Assembly: GCA_048498315.1 (NCBI GenBank)
Contig: JBEHYF010000005.1
Location: 1-64,000, forward strand
Direction: 5' to 3'
DNA length: 64,000 nucleotides
From: Actinoallomurus sp048498315
GTDB lineage: Bacteria; Actinomycetota; Actinomycetes; Streptosporangiales; Streptosporangiaceae
Part shown: piece after piece, positions 1 to 6,853 of the stretch
How the letters are laid out: each line of letters begins with the position of its first letter
Position numbering within the stretch: position 1 is the stretch's first letter
Notes under the pieces: generated by a model
Seen by the model: the letters and a program-made list of their open reading frames with translations, nothing else
Databases searched by the model: none
Told to the model about the DNA's origin: nothing
Made by a program: the position numbers and the translations under genes

Positions 1-94
1 AGGCGAATTCGGCTCGCAGAACCAGCACCAATCCGCTGACCAGCACGTTCACCCCGAGCGTGTCCCAGGAGCCGCCCTCAGCTGCGGAACGCCG
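1..94. other. Left edge, no supported gene
   Basis: The minus strand of roughly 1-70 can be read as a short hydrophobic stretch that would run off the left edge, so it may be the start-distal part of a membrane protein. It is too short to support a call. The sequence changes character near 80, where the integrase remnant begins. Confidence 0.3.
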
Positions 95-217
95 GTGATC
101 TATCAGCACGCGACGCGTGACGCTGACCGCAAGATCGCGGAGGCGCTGGATGCACGGATCAAGGCCGAACGACCGGACGGTGACGGTGCGGCCGGCGTGT
201 TGCTCGGCGACGGCTAA
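95..217 (+). pseudogene. Tyrosine integrase C-terminal remnant next to tRNA-Ala
   Basis: Reading from 95 gives VIYQHATRDADRKIAEALDA and then a short tail ending at TAA 215-217. The IYQHAT segment is the catalytic-tyrosine motif at the end of actinobacterial phage/ICE integrases, and the following helix is also typical. Everything upstream (core-binding domain, first Arg, HxxR) is missing, so it is a decayed fragment of about 40 codons. It points at the 3' end of tRNA-Ala about 57 bases away, with a hairpin terminator between. That is the usual layout of an element integrated into a tRNA 3' end, and the tRNA-Ile locus shows the same arrangement. Confidence 0.7.
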
Positions 218-235
218 TGGCACGCTAATGGCACG

Positions 236-268
236 AACGCCCCCGACCATGATCGTGGCGGGGGCGTT
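236..268. terminator. Hairpin between integrase remnant and tRNA-Ala
   Basis: AACGCCCCC at 236-244 pairs with GGGGGCGTT at 260-268 around a 15-base loop. It could end transcription of the integrase (plus) or of tRNA-Ala (minus). Confidence 0.6.
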
Positions 269-273
269 GTGGC

Positions 274-349
274 TGGTGGAGCCACGGGGATTCGAACCCC
301 GGACTTCCTGCTTGCAAAGCAGGCGCTCTGCCGACTGAGCTATGGCCCC
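274..349 (-). tRNA. tRNA-Ala (anticodon TGC)
   Basis: Read on the minus strand the gene starts GGGGCCATAGCTCAG at 349. It has a D arm, the anticodon loop CTTTGCAAG with anticodon TGC, and a T arm GGTTCGAATCC. It closes with GGCTCCA and an encoded CCA at 276-274. The acceptor stem pairs GGGGCCA with GGCTCCA with one wobble. This tRNA-Ala normally sits near DLW-39 and gyrA in actinomycetes, so it belongs to the oriC backbone and not to the mobile material. Confidence 0.97.
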
Positions 350-509
350 TGGAGATCGGGTTACAGCCTACCGGTGTGCGGGGCCGTTCGCTGACGCCCC
401 ACCCCGCGCCGTCTCCACACCGCACGAAAGCGCCCCGGTCTGGCGTTCAGCGGCCCTGGGCCGGGGGTGCGCCCGCCCGGCAGACGTAGGCGGGCGTGGA
501 CGGTCACTG

Positions 510-1220
510 TCAGGTGGCGGGGCTGGTGGTGCGGAGGATCAGGGCGGGCAGGTCGGTGATGCTGTCGATCACGTGGGTCGCGCCGGCGCGCTGAAGGCGG
601 TCGCGGTCGTGGGCGCCGGTGAGGACGCCCGCGACGATGGACGCGCCGGCCCGACGGCCGCTGAGCATGTCGCTCTCGGTGTCGCCGCAGACCGCGATGT
701 GACGCACGTCGTCGATCTTCACGTGCAGGGCCGCGGTGAGGATCATGTCGGGGTACGGGTGGCCGCGGCCGCCGGCATCGGCCGGGCACAGCAGCAGGTC
801 GGCCCGTTTCCACCAGCCGAGCGTGTCGATGATGTGGCCGAGGGTCTTGTTGCCGAACCCGGTCATCAGGCAGATGCGCACGCCGGCCGCGGCGAGCTCG
901 TCGATGGCGGCCTCCGCGCCGGGCACCGGCTGCAGGCCGACCCGGTCGATGACCGAGTCATAGGCCCGTTCGAAGGAGTGGTGCGCGGCCTGGGCGCGAT
1001 CCTCGTCGGGGAAGACCGCACGGAAGATGTCGAGCTTGGACCGGCCGCGGGCGTCGCGTACCGTCGCCATCGCGCGCACGTAGGTTTCGGTGCCGGAGAC
1101 GACGCCCTGTGTGATCAGCGCCTCGGCGATCGCGCGCTCGACCATGCCGTCGTCGGCGACGGTCGTACCGGCGAGGTCGAGGCAGGCGAGGGTGATCCGC
1201 GCCGTGTCGTCCACGCTCAC
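510..1220 (-). CDS. Phosphonatase-like HAD hydrolase
   Basis: The protein belongs to the HAD superfamily, nearest to the phosphonoacetaldehyde hydrolase-like (PhnX-type) group. Motif I reads CLDLAGTT, with the nucleophile Asp and the A-G-T pattern of phosphonatases. A later CGDTESDM is the acidic motif that holds Mg2+, and MTGFGNKT fits motif II. GTG at 1220 starts VSVDDTAR with a purine-rich stretch just upstream. An ATG at 1244 would add eight residues. No phosphonate uptake or transaminase genes adjoin it, so the substrate is unknown and a general sugar-phosphate or phosphonate phosphatase role is equally possible. It lies just downstream of DLW-39 on the same strand. Confidence 0.8.
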   Translation of the reverse strand: MSVDDTARITLACLDLAGTTVADDGMVERAIAEALITQGVVSGTETYVRAMATVRDARGRSKLDIFRAVFPDEDRAQAAHHSFERAYDSVIDRVGLQPVPGAEAAIDELAAAGVRICLMTGFGNKTLGHIIDTLGWWKRADLLLCPADAGGRGHPYPDMILTAALHVKIDDVRHIAVCGDTESDMLSGRRAGASIVAGVLTGAHDRDRLQRAGATHVIDSITDLPALILRTTSPAT

Positions 1221-1259
1221 CCCCCCCGTAGGCCCCGCCGGCACCTTGGGACGTCTTTC

Positions 1260-1379
1260 TCAGCTGTCGGCGGACGTCGCCTCGGTCCACAGGTCGAGCT
1301 CGGCCCGGTCCTGCTGAAGCCGGCGCCAGACCGCGAAACCGCCGAGGGCGACCAGCGCAAGAATGATGAGCTTCTTCAC
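1260..1379 (-). CDS. DLW-39 family small protein
   Basis: A 39-residue protein starts at GTG 1379 (MKKLIILALVALGGFAVWRR), has one membrane helix at residues 3-18 and ends ELDLWTEATSADS with TGA at 1262-1260. The D-L-W motif and the exact 39-residue length match the actinobacterial DLW-39 family, found next to gyrA, DUF3566 and tRNA-Ile/Ala. GAAGGGG at 1396-1390 region lies a short distance before the start and can serve as ribosome site. Function unknown; probably a small membrane protein. In the ancestral order it would follow tRNA-Ile directly, but here some 5 kb of inserted or decayed DNA separates the two. Confidence 0.85.
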   Translation of the reverse strand: MKKLIILALVALGGFAVWRRLQQDRAELDLWTEATSADS

Positions 1380-2135
1380 GATGGGACCCCTTCAAACCTC
1401 GGATTAGCAGTGCATTGGCAGCCTAGCAATCGTCCGGGGACACCCGTGCGGCTTCCCCTGTGCGTCGTCGATCATCTCTGTGCCCGGGCTCCTTCGTACC
1501 GCGGACTCGCCACCCCGATCGGATCGCCGGGGGTCTGGGCCGATCGCGCGGCGCACGGTACATGGCGACCGGGTGCCCTGCGCGGGGCGCATCCGGTCGC
1601 CGTGTGCACGCGCCGCCACCCGTCCCCGCCGACCGGAGGACGTACCGCGCGCGGAGACGGGCTCATCCACCTCGCAGGGCAGGGTGCAGCGGTTCCGCGG
1701 CCCGGGCGTTGCACGCGGCGGAGGCGCAGGTCGCCGTGCTCGCGCCGAGCGGCATACCAGCCGTCCGCCGCCTGTGGACAACCGGGATGGCGAGTGGCCG
1801 CGAACCGTGCCGATGCCAACGGCCCGCGGCAGCGATCACCGTTCATTCCGCCGTCCACAGGGCTGTGGACAACCTCTGAGGAAATTCCAGCACCACCAAG
1901 CGGCGGCGTTCGCGAACGGCCTGCGGCACCCGGAGCTGTGGGCCGCCGACCATCCGGTCGACATGGGGGGCAAGGATCAGCCCCGGCGGCCGCTGCCCCG
2001 CCGTGCCTTCCGCCGCACCTACGTCAGCGCGTACGTCGACAAGGACCCGTCCGTCGACCCGGCCGGGAGGCGGGGCCATCGCCGCGGTGCTCGCGCACTG
2101 CTGACCCAAGAGCGGGCCGGTGGGAGACTGGGCGC
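1380..2135. other. Non-coding stretch with DnaA boxes
   Basis: No reading frame here resembles a protein; all are arginine/proline-rich GC shadows. The notable content is at 1773-1872: TGTGGACAA at 1773-1781, CGTCCACAG at 1852-1860 and TGTGGACAA at 1864-1872. Two of these are exact DnaA-box matches (see findings). The rest looks like decayed sequence between DLW-39 and the XdhC-domain gene. Confidence 0.5.
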
Positions 2136-2678
2136 ATGACGGAACCGCACGAGTACGAGGAGCCGGCCTGTGCCGTCGCCCACGGCGACGCCCCCGGCGA
2201 GGCGGACGACCGCACGCTCGTCGCCGTCTTCGCCTCGCCGGTGGCCCGCTTCCTGCTGCATTTCGGTACGGACCTCGGGTACAGCGGCGTGTTGCTGGAG
2301 CCCGACGCCGAGCGAGCCGACGCAGCCCGCGCCGACGCGGCGTACGGCGGCGTGGAGGTGGTCGGCGACGTTCCATCGGGCCTCGACGGCACGGCCGATG
2401 TCGTCGTCACCGACCACCACCGCGGCGAGCTCGGCACCGTCCTGCGCGACGTGCTGGCCCATCCGGTGCGGTGGGTCGGCGTGATGGGCAGCCCCCGCCA
2501 CATCGGCCCGCACGTCCAGGCGCTGACCGAGCTCGGTGTGCCCGCCGGGGAGATCGCCCGTGTGCACCGGCCGATCGGCCTCAACATCGGCTCGCGCACG
2601 CCACCGGAGATCGCCCTGGCGACGCTGGCCGGCCTGCTCGCCGACCGCAACGGGCGTCCCGGCGGCTTCGCGTTCTGA
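2136..2678 (+). CDS. XdhC C-terminal (Rossmann) domain protein
   Basis: This 180-residue protein matches the C-terminal NAD-binding domain of XdhC/CoxI proteins, which help insert molybdenum cofactor into xanthine dehydrogenase and CO dehydrogenase. The marker stretches are WVGVMGSPRH and the region around HRPIGLNIGSRTPPEIALA near the C-terminus. The N-terminal CoxI domain is absent. ATG 2136 starts MTEPHEYEEP 10-15 bases after GGTGGGAGA. No xanthine or CO dehydrogenase subunit is in the window, so a client cannot be named. It is an isolated single gene in the variable segment. Confidence 0.8.
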   Translation: MTEPHEYEEPACAVAHGDAPGEADDRTLVAVFASPVARFLLHFGTDLGYSGVLLEPDAERADAARADAAYGGVEVVGDVPSGLDGTADVVVTDHHRGELGTVLRDVLAHPVRWVGVMGSPRHIGPHVQALTELGVPAGEIARVHRPIGLNIGSRTPPEIALATLAGLLADRNGRPGGFAF

Positions 2679-3159
2679 CGCCGTCGGCACACGACCACGC
2701 GACGGGCTGCCCGCCGCGACCTCCGGAACCGCAGCGGCTCTCAGCGGCATCCGGTACCGCCGTCGGCCATCGAAAGCACGAGGATCGTCACCGCTTCCCG
2801 GCCGGATTCGCCGACCTCGCCCGCTTGCCCGACGCACAGGCCGACAACGAGCGGTCTCCCGACGGCCACTTCCCTACCCGCAAGCAGTGGCGCGCCCTCG
2901 GCACGCGGCTCAGCCCGTGAGCGCCATCCACGATGTACGCGTGTACCCGATGCGGCGGGTGCGGGGGCGTATCCCCGGCCGGCGCTTCAACCCGCCGCCG
3001 GATTGTCACGAACCTTGCGGCCCTGAAAAATGTTCGGCACCGTCTGGTTCTGCCGACCAGATGCAGGGAGTCTTGTACCGCAGACGAACCCGTGCCCCCG
3101 GATCGACCTGCCGGTATGACTGCCACGCGCACTCATCGAAGACGGAGGAGCTCAACTCG
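2679..3159. other. Intergenic region, no gene recognised
   Basis: A short open frame up to 2920 has mixed composition but matches nothing I recognise. A ribosome binding site GGAGGAG at 3145-3151 belongs to the methyltransferase that starts at 3160. Confidence 0.4.
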
Positions 3160-3954
3160 ATGTCGAACCCCCAAGACGTTTTCCGCACCGACATCCCTCA
3201 CTCGGCGCGGATCTGGAACTACTGGATGGGCGGTAAAGACAATTTCGAAGTCGACCGCGTCGTGGGCGAGGAAAGCTTGAAGATCGACCCTGGCATCGCG
3301 ACCATGGCGGTCCAGTCGCGCCAGTTCCTGATCCGCGCGGTTCGCTACCTCGCCGGCGAGGCGGGAAGTCGGCAGTTCCTCGACATCGGTACCGGGCTGC
3401 CCACCATGCAGAACACCCACGAAGTCGCCCAGGCCGTGGCGCCGGAGTCCAAGATCGTATATGTCGACAACGACCCGATGGTGCTCGCCCACGCACGGGC
3501 GCTGTTGAAGAACACCACCGATGAGGGTGTCACGACCTACATCGACGCTGATTTCAACGACCCCGAGCAGATCATCTCCGATGCCCGCAACATCTTGAAC
3601 TTCACCAAGCCGATCGTGGTCATGTTCATGGGCGTGCTGGGCCATGCCCAGACCCACGATGACATGCTGCGCATCGTGCGCACCGTCATGGCCGCGGTGC
3701 CTTCGGGCAGCCACCTGGCTCTGTACGACGGCACCATCGACAGCAAGGAATACGTGACTCTCTGCGAGGAATACGCCAAGTCCGGTGGCGTCCCCTACCA
3801 CCCGCGCACCCAGGACGAGATCCGCGCCGCTTTCGACGGGCTCGAGTTCGTCGATCCGGGCTTCGTCCCCATCACCGAGTGGCGGCCCGATCTCAGCCAG
3901 CCCCGCGTGTCCCGGTTCATCTCCGCGTACGGCGGCGTGGCCCGTAAACCCTGA
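3160..3954 (+). CDS. SAM-dependent methyltransferase, DUF574/Methyltransf_19 family
   Basis: 264 residues. The N-terminal IWNYWMGGKDNFEVDR is the hallmark of the actinobacterial DUF574 (Methyltransf_19) family, and FLDIGTGLPT is the SAM-binding motif I of the Rossmann fold. The acidic YVDNDPMV follows as motif II. Length is normal for the family. ATG 3160 sits about eight bases after GGAGGAG. Family members occur in many paralogues in streptomycetes and relatives; substrates are unknown. Codon third positions are less extreme in G+C than in the backbone genes, consistent with a later arrival in this variable segment. Confidence 0.88.
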   Translation: MSNPQDVFRTDIPHSARIWNYWMGGKDNFEVDRVVGEESLKIDPGIATMAVQSRQFLIRAVRYLAGEAGSRQFLDIGTGLPTMQNTHEVAQAVAPESKIVYVDNDPMVLAHARALLKNTTDEGVTTYIDADFNDPEQIISDARNILNFTKPIVVMFMGVLGHAQTHDDMLRIVRTVMAAVPSGSHLALYDGTIDSKEYVTLCEEYAKSGGVPYHPRTQDEIRAAFDGLEFVDPGFVPITEWRPDLSQPRVSRFISAYGGVARKP

Positions 3955-4166
3955 GACCACCGCACCGTACCGAGCAGGCGGGGTGCGGCGTGTGGGAGCG
4001 CCGCCCCCGTATCGGGGGCCTACTTCAGAGACTGTATCGCCGGCCGTGGCGCAACCGCTCTACCGTGTACTCGGCCCGCCGAAGCTTGCTGCGTGGCGTG
4101 TGAGGACCGTGGGTGGAAGTACGTGCAGCCTCGGCGCGGTCTGATCGTGGCACATCTATGGCAGCC

Positions 4167-4274
4167 GATTCGCCAGCCGACGATCCGGCGGGAGAAGACA
4201 TCGATGACGAACGCAGTAGAGACGGTGCCGGCACCGGTGGGCACATAGGTCAGGTCCGCCACCCACAGCCGGTT
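4167..4274 (-). pseudogene. IS3-family transposase (orfB) fragment
   Basis: The minus strand encodes NRLWVADLTYVPTGAG followed by FVIDVFSRRIVGWR, the start of the rve/DDE integrase domain of IS3-family OrfB. The first catalytic Asp is in WVADLTYV and the second in FVIDVFSRR. The frame is lost after GWR, and neither the third catalytic residue nor the rest of OrfB follows. The piece between 4025 and 4110 on the same strand may be another scrap of the element. It abuts the first integrase remnant at about 4278, suggesting the IS inserted into that integrase and both decayed. Confidence 0.75.
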
Positions 4275-4278
4275 GGGC

Positions 4279-4429
4279 GCATCGGCGTGCCTCCGAGCGG
4301 TGCCAAGGAGATCCTTGGTCATGCGCGCATCTCGGTGACGCTGGAGATCTACACGCACGGCGACAACGCGAGCCATCTGACGGCCTGGGGAGGGTCGCGG
4401 GAGAGCTGTTCGGGGACTCGAAGGAGTAG
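4279..4429 (+). pseudogene. Tyrosine integrase C-terminal remnant, copy 1
   Basis: The plus frame reads GVPPSGAKEILGHARISVTL and then EIYTHGDNAS, which contains the active-site LGH and the catalytic tyrosine of a phage-type integrase. The downstream part is frameshifted relative to the better copy at 6126-6602, but the nucleotide sequence stays alignable to the shared GGAGTAGCCGTTGC end. Upstream the gene is cut by the IS3 fragment. Like copy 2, it is followed by a hairpin and then the tRNA-Ile 3' half sequence. Confidence 0.85.
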
Positions 4430-4441
4430 CCGTTGCTGTCA

Positions 4442-4473
4442 AAAGCCCCCACCGATCACCCGGCGGGGGCTTT
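4442..4473 (+). terminator. Hairpin after integrase remnant 1
   Basis: AAAGCCCCC at 4442-4450 pairs with GGGGGCTTT at 4465-4473. It is the counterpart of the hairpin at 6627-6658 and lies directly before the att-like repeat. Confidence 0.7.
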
Positions 4474-4480
4474 GGCCTGG

Positions 4481-4522
4481 TGGGCCTAGGTGGACTTGAA
4501 CCACCGGCCTCATCCTTATCAG
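4481..4522. repeat. att-like direct repeat of the tRNA-Ile 3' half
   Basis: All 42 bases are identical to 6667-6708, which is the tRNA-Ile gene from the anticodon region to its 3' end. After 4522 the match stops and no tRNA 5' half follows, so this is not a functional tRNA. A tRNA-3'-half duplication beside an integrase remnant is the expected attachment-site scar of a tRNA-targeting element. Confidence 0.9.
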
Positions 4523-4781
4523 TTCGATCATGGTCAACGTGATCAAGCTCTGCCCAAGATCGATCCGACTCTCGGCGCTCGTGATCATCCGTGTGCGTCT
4601 GCCGGTGTTGCCGTCACGGTTGCCGTCACTGCCGTCGGCGCCGGCACGGGTGGCACGTTTTGCTGAGCGGGCGACGACGGGCCGATCGACGCCGCCTCGG
4701 AGGCCAAACGGCCCTACGGCACGACCGTTGGCGGGCGCACGCTGAGAAGTGTCTGGATGCGGGTTAGAGAGGTGTTCGGTG

Positions 4782-5030
4782 ATGATGTGGGGTTACGGTC
4801 CCGGCTATTGGCTGGGTATGGGCGTGACGATGATCCTGTTCTGGGGGTTGATCATCGCCGGGATCGTCGCCCTGGTCCGCTACATCGGCGGTACTCGGCA
4901 CGCCGACCGATCCCATGTGGCTGCGGGGCAAGTGCTCCCTGAGGAGGTGCTGGCCGAGCGGTTCGCCCGTGGTGAGATCGACGCTGATGAATACAAAGAG
5001 CGCCTTGAGCTGTTGCAGGCACGCCGATGA
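4782..5030 (+). CDS. SHOCT-domain membrane protein
   Basis: An 82-residue protein starting MMWGYGPGYWLGMG at ATG 4782 (ATG 4785 is an alternative), about ten bases after AGAGAGG. One membrane helix spans residues 9-32. The tail LPEEVLAERFARGEIDADEY is a SHOCT domain, a short C-terminal oligomerisation module. The stop overlaps the next start (ATGA at 5027-5030), so it is translationally coupled to the cupredoxin gene. SHOCT proteins of this shape often accompany copper or heavy-metal genes in actinobacteria. It lies between the two att-like repeats and is likely cargo. Confidence 0.8.
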   Translation: MMWGYGPGYWLGMGVTMILFWGLIIAGIVALVRYIGGTRHADRSHVAAGQVLPEEVLAERFARGEIDADEYKERLELLQARR

Positions 5031-5656
5031 ACGCCTCTAACCACCGGAAAAGACTCTTCGCAGCAGGTGCCACGGCTGCGATCGTGCTCGGTGCCGCTTC
5101 AACGGCCGCCATTGCCGCCGCTACGGGCGGGCCATCGGGCTCGGCACACCTGGGGGGTGCGGATTCAGAGGCGGGGTGCCGGGTGCCCCCGCTGGCCGGT
5201 GCGACGGTGGACGTCGAGCTGAGTGACATGGGTGCCATGATGGGTGGGCCGCACGGCGGCGGTCCGATGATGAACGATTCCCAATGGTGGCAGCACATGC
5301 CGATGCGGGGCATGATGCGCCTGGCAGTCGACCGGCTCAATGTGAGAAGCGGCACGGTATCGCTTCGGGCATACAACGTCGGCGCGTGGCGTCATGAGGT
5401 GGTGGTGCTGCCCTTGCGAGCGGGTAAAGACGCCGGGGAACGCCCCATCGGCACCGATGGGAAAGTCAGTGAAACCGGCAGCCTCGGAGAGGCGTCACGT
5501 ACCTGTGGCCCTGGGGAAGGACACCCGATGGGCATCGCCCCCGGAAAGGCCGGATGGATCACCATGAATCTCAAGCCCGGCCGCTACGAGCTGATCTGCA
5601 ATCTGCCCGGTCACTACGCGGCCGGCATGTACGCCGAACTCGACGTCACCCGATAG
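5027..5656 (+). CDS. Secreted cupredoxin-like copper protein
   Basis: 209 residues with a signal peptide at about 1-31. The C-terminal LICNLPGHYAAGMYAELDV holds Cys191, His196 and Met201, and His123 in AWRHEVVVL supplies the fourth ligand. Together these are a complete type 1 copper site as in plastocyanin/sulfocyanin-like proteins. Residues 68-97 form a Met/His-rich stretch (MGAMMGGPHGGGPMM and more) that could bind Cu(I). It is coupled to the SHOCT gene by an ATGA overlap. A periplasmic copper-binding or electron-transfer role is likely; the partner is unknown. Confidence 0.85.
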   Translation: MNASNHRKRLFAAGATAAIVLGAASTAAIAAATGGPSGSAHLGGADSEAGCRVPPLAGATVDVELSDMGAMMGGPHGGGPMMNDSQWWQHMPMRGMMRLAVDRLNVRSGTVSLRAYNVGAWRHEVVVLPLRAGKDAGERPIGTDGKVSETGSLGEASRTCGPGEGHPMGIAPGKAGWITMNLKPGRYELICNLPGHYAAGMYAELDVTR

Positions 5657-5689
5657 CACTCCCGTTCATGGAGTCCACGCAGCGTCCCC

Positions 5690-5842
5690 GCCTGGTCATC
5701 CCGTCTGCCGTCGGCCCACCCACCGGGGAGCGGGCCGGGCCCCAGGGGTGAAGGTGGAGCGCCCCACTGGACGAACGACCTTCGCCCTGGGGCCTGGTCT
5801 GCTCGGCTTGTCCTGGGACGACGGCAGACGGGATGACCAGGC
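5690..5842. mobile_element. Palindromic MITE-like element
   Basis: Positions 5690-5713 and 5819-5842 are perfect 24-base inverted repeats. A second, inner imperfect palindrome links about 5736-5755 (GGGCCCCAGGGG) to about 5780-5796 (CCCTGGGGCC). The whole 153-base unit encodes nothing and could fold into one long hairpin. It interrupts the distance between the cupredoxin gene and the XRE-regulator fragment. It resembles a miniature inverted-repeat element; no target duplication was confirmed by eye. Confidence 0.6.
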
Positions 5843-5869
5843 TTCGACCACCGACCGACCTGCGCCCGG

Positions 5870-6110
5870 CGTGGCTCCCATCCCGGAGCCGGCGGCGTTC
5901 GATCGGCATGTGCCGGGTGTCGACCTGGGGAATGAGGTCGAGGGCTATTTGGACATCGCCGAGGGTCATCGCTGAGGTGACCTGGTGGACCTTGACGTTG
6001 GTCAGGCCGAACGCGGTCCATAGGTGGTTGGCGTCTTCACCGAGAAGGCCGGCCTCGGCCACGTCGGCGAGCACGGTTCAAACCGCAGCGCCTCCAGCAG
6101 CCGATCCGCA
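5870..6110 (-). pseudogene. XRE-type regulator fragment
   Basis: The minus strand encodes AEAGLLGEDANHLWTAFGLT followed by NVKVHQVTSAMTLGDVQIALDLIP. This matches the helical-repeat C-terminal half of actinobacterial XRE regulators, with the conserved NDLWTAFGPTNV-like and ALDLGP-like stretches. A piece further upstream (ADHADRLLEALR) is in another frame, and the end is cut near the MITE-like element. There is no HTH domain. It is a broken leftover inside the tRNA-Ile element. Confidence 0.6.
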
Positions 6111-6125
6111 TGGTCTGCCTGGGCA

Positions 6126-6602
6126 GACGTGATCCGGGTGTTCTGGCAGCTCCAGCGGGTGGAGGGGCAGCTCACCCGAACCGGGGTCAAGACGGAGGCC
6201 GGCAAGCGTGACCTGCCCATGCTTCTCCTCGTCCGGGAGGCGTTCATCGAGTTGGCCGAACGACAGATGTTCGCGCGCCGCCGGGCTGGCGACGCCTGGA
6301 CAGATACCGGGCTGGTGTTCACCACCAAGACAGGCAGGCCGATCGAGCCGCGCAACCTCGCCCGCGCGTTCGAGCGCATCACCGACAAGGCGAAGTCGCG
6401 CCGGATCCGGCTGCATGACCTGCGGCATACAACGGCGTCACTGCTCAAGAAGCTCGGCGTGCCTCCGAGCGATGCCAAGGAGATCCTTGGTCACGCGCGC
6501 ATTGCGGTGACGCTGGAGATCTACACCCACGGGGACAACGCCAGTCACCGCGATGGGCTTGGGAAGGTGGCCGACGAGCTCTTCGGGGAGTCGGAGGAGT
6601 AG
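6126..6602 (+). pseudogene. Tyrosine integrase C-terminal fragment, copy 2
   Basis: The frame from DVIRVFWQLQRVEGQL to the stop at 6602 is the second half of the catalytic domain. RLHDLRHTTASLLKK holds the HxxR box, EILGHARIAVTL the second histidine, and EIYTHGDNAS the catalytic tyrosine. The N-terminal core-binding domain and the segment with the first catalytic arginine are missing, so the protein cannot be an active recombinase. An ATG at 6024 is open but its first 34 codons are antisense to the XRE fragment. The fragment points at the tRNA-Ile 3' end 64 bases away. Confidence 0.88.
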
Positions 6603-6626
6603 CCGTTGCCGTCACGGTTGCCGTCA

Positions 6627-6658
6627 AAAGCCCCCACCGTTGATCCGGCGGGGGCTTT
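6627..6658 (+). terminator. Hairpin after integrase remnant 2
   Basis: AAAGCCCCC at 6627-6635 pairs with GGGGGCTTT at 6650-6658, between the integrase stop and the tRNA-Ile 3' end. Confidence 0.75.
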
Positions 6659-6666
6659 GGCCTGGG

Positions 6667-6740
6667 TGGGCCTAGGTGGACTTGAACCACCGGCCTCATC
6701 CTTATCAGGGATGCGCTCTAACCGACTGAGCTATAGGCCC
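6667..6740 (-). tRNA. tRNA-Ile (anticodon GAT)
   Basis: On the minus strand the gene begins GGGCCTATAGCTCAG at 6740, has the anticodon loop CCTGATAAG with anticodon GAT, a T arm GGTTCAAGTCC, and closes TAGGCCCA at 6667. The CCA end is not encoded (CCC follows). Its 3' 42 bases are duplicated at 4481-4522. It sits in its normal actinobacterial place next to DUF3566 and gyrA. Confidence 0.97.
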
Positions 6741-6853
6741 GTACAGCGGCTCCCCGGCGTCTCGGACGACTGGGGGCGACGTCGAGAAACAGTACCCGAT
6801 CCGCACGCCCAACGGGAAATCGAATCCGGTCCTCCGAGCGGGAAGACCGCGCG

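Noticed and set aside
1920..2070. Possible DUF574 methyltransferase remnant (MGGKDQ)
   Set aside because: Only the short G-G-K-D match was seen, without the rest of the family motif or any nearby SAM motif.
342..2678. 778-codon plus-strand open frame covering the HAD gene and XdhC-domain gene
   Set aside because: Only its last 180 codons look like a protein (XdhC). The first part is antisense to the HAD and DLW-39 genes.
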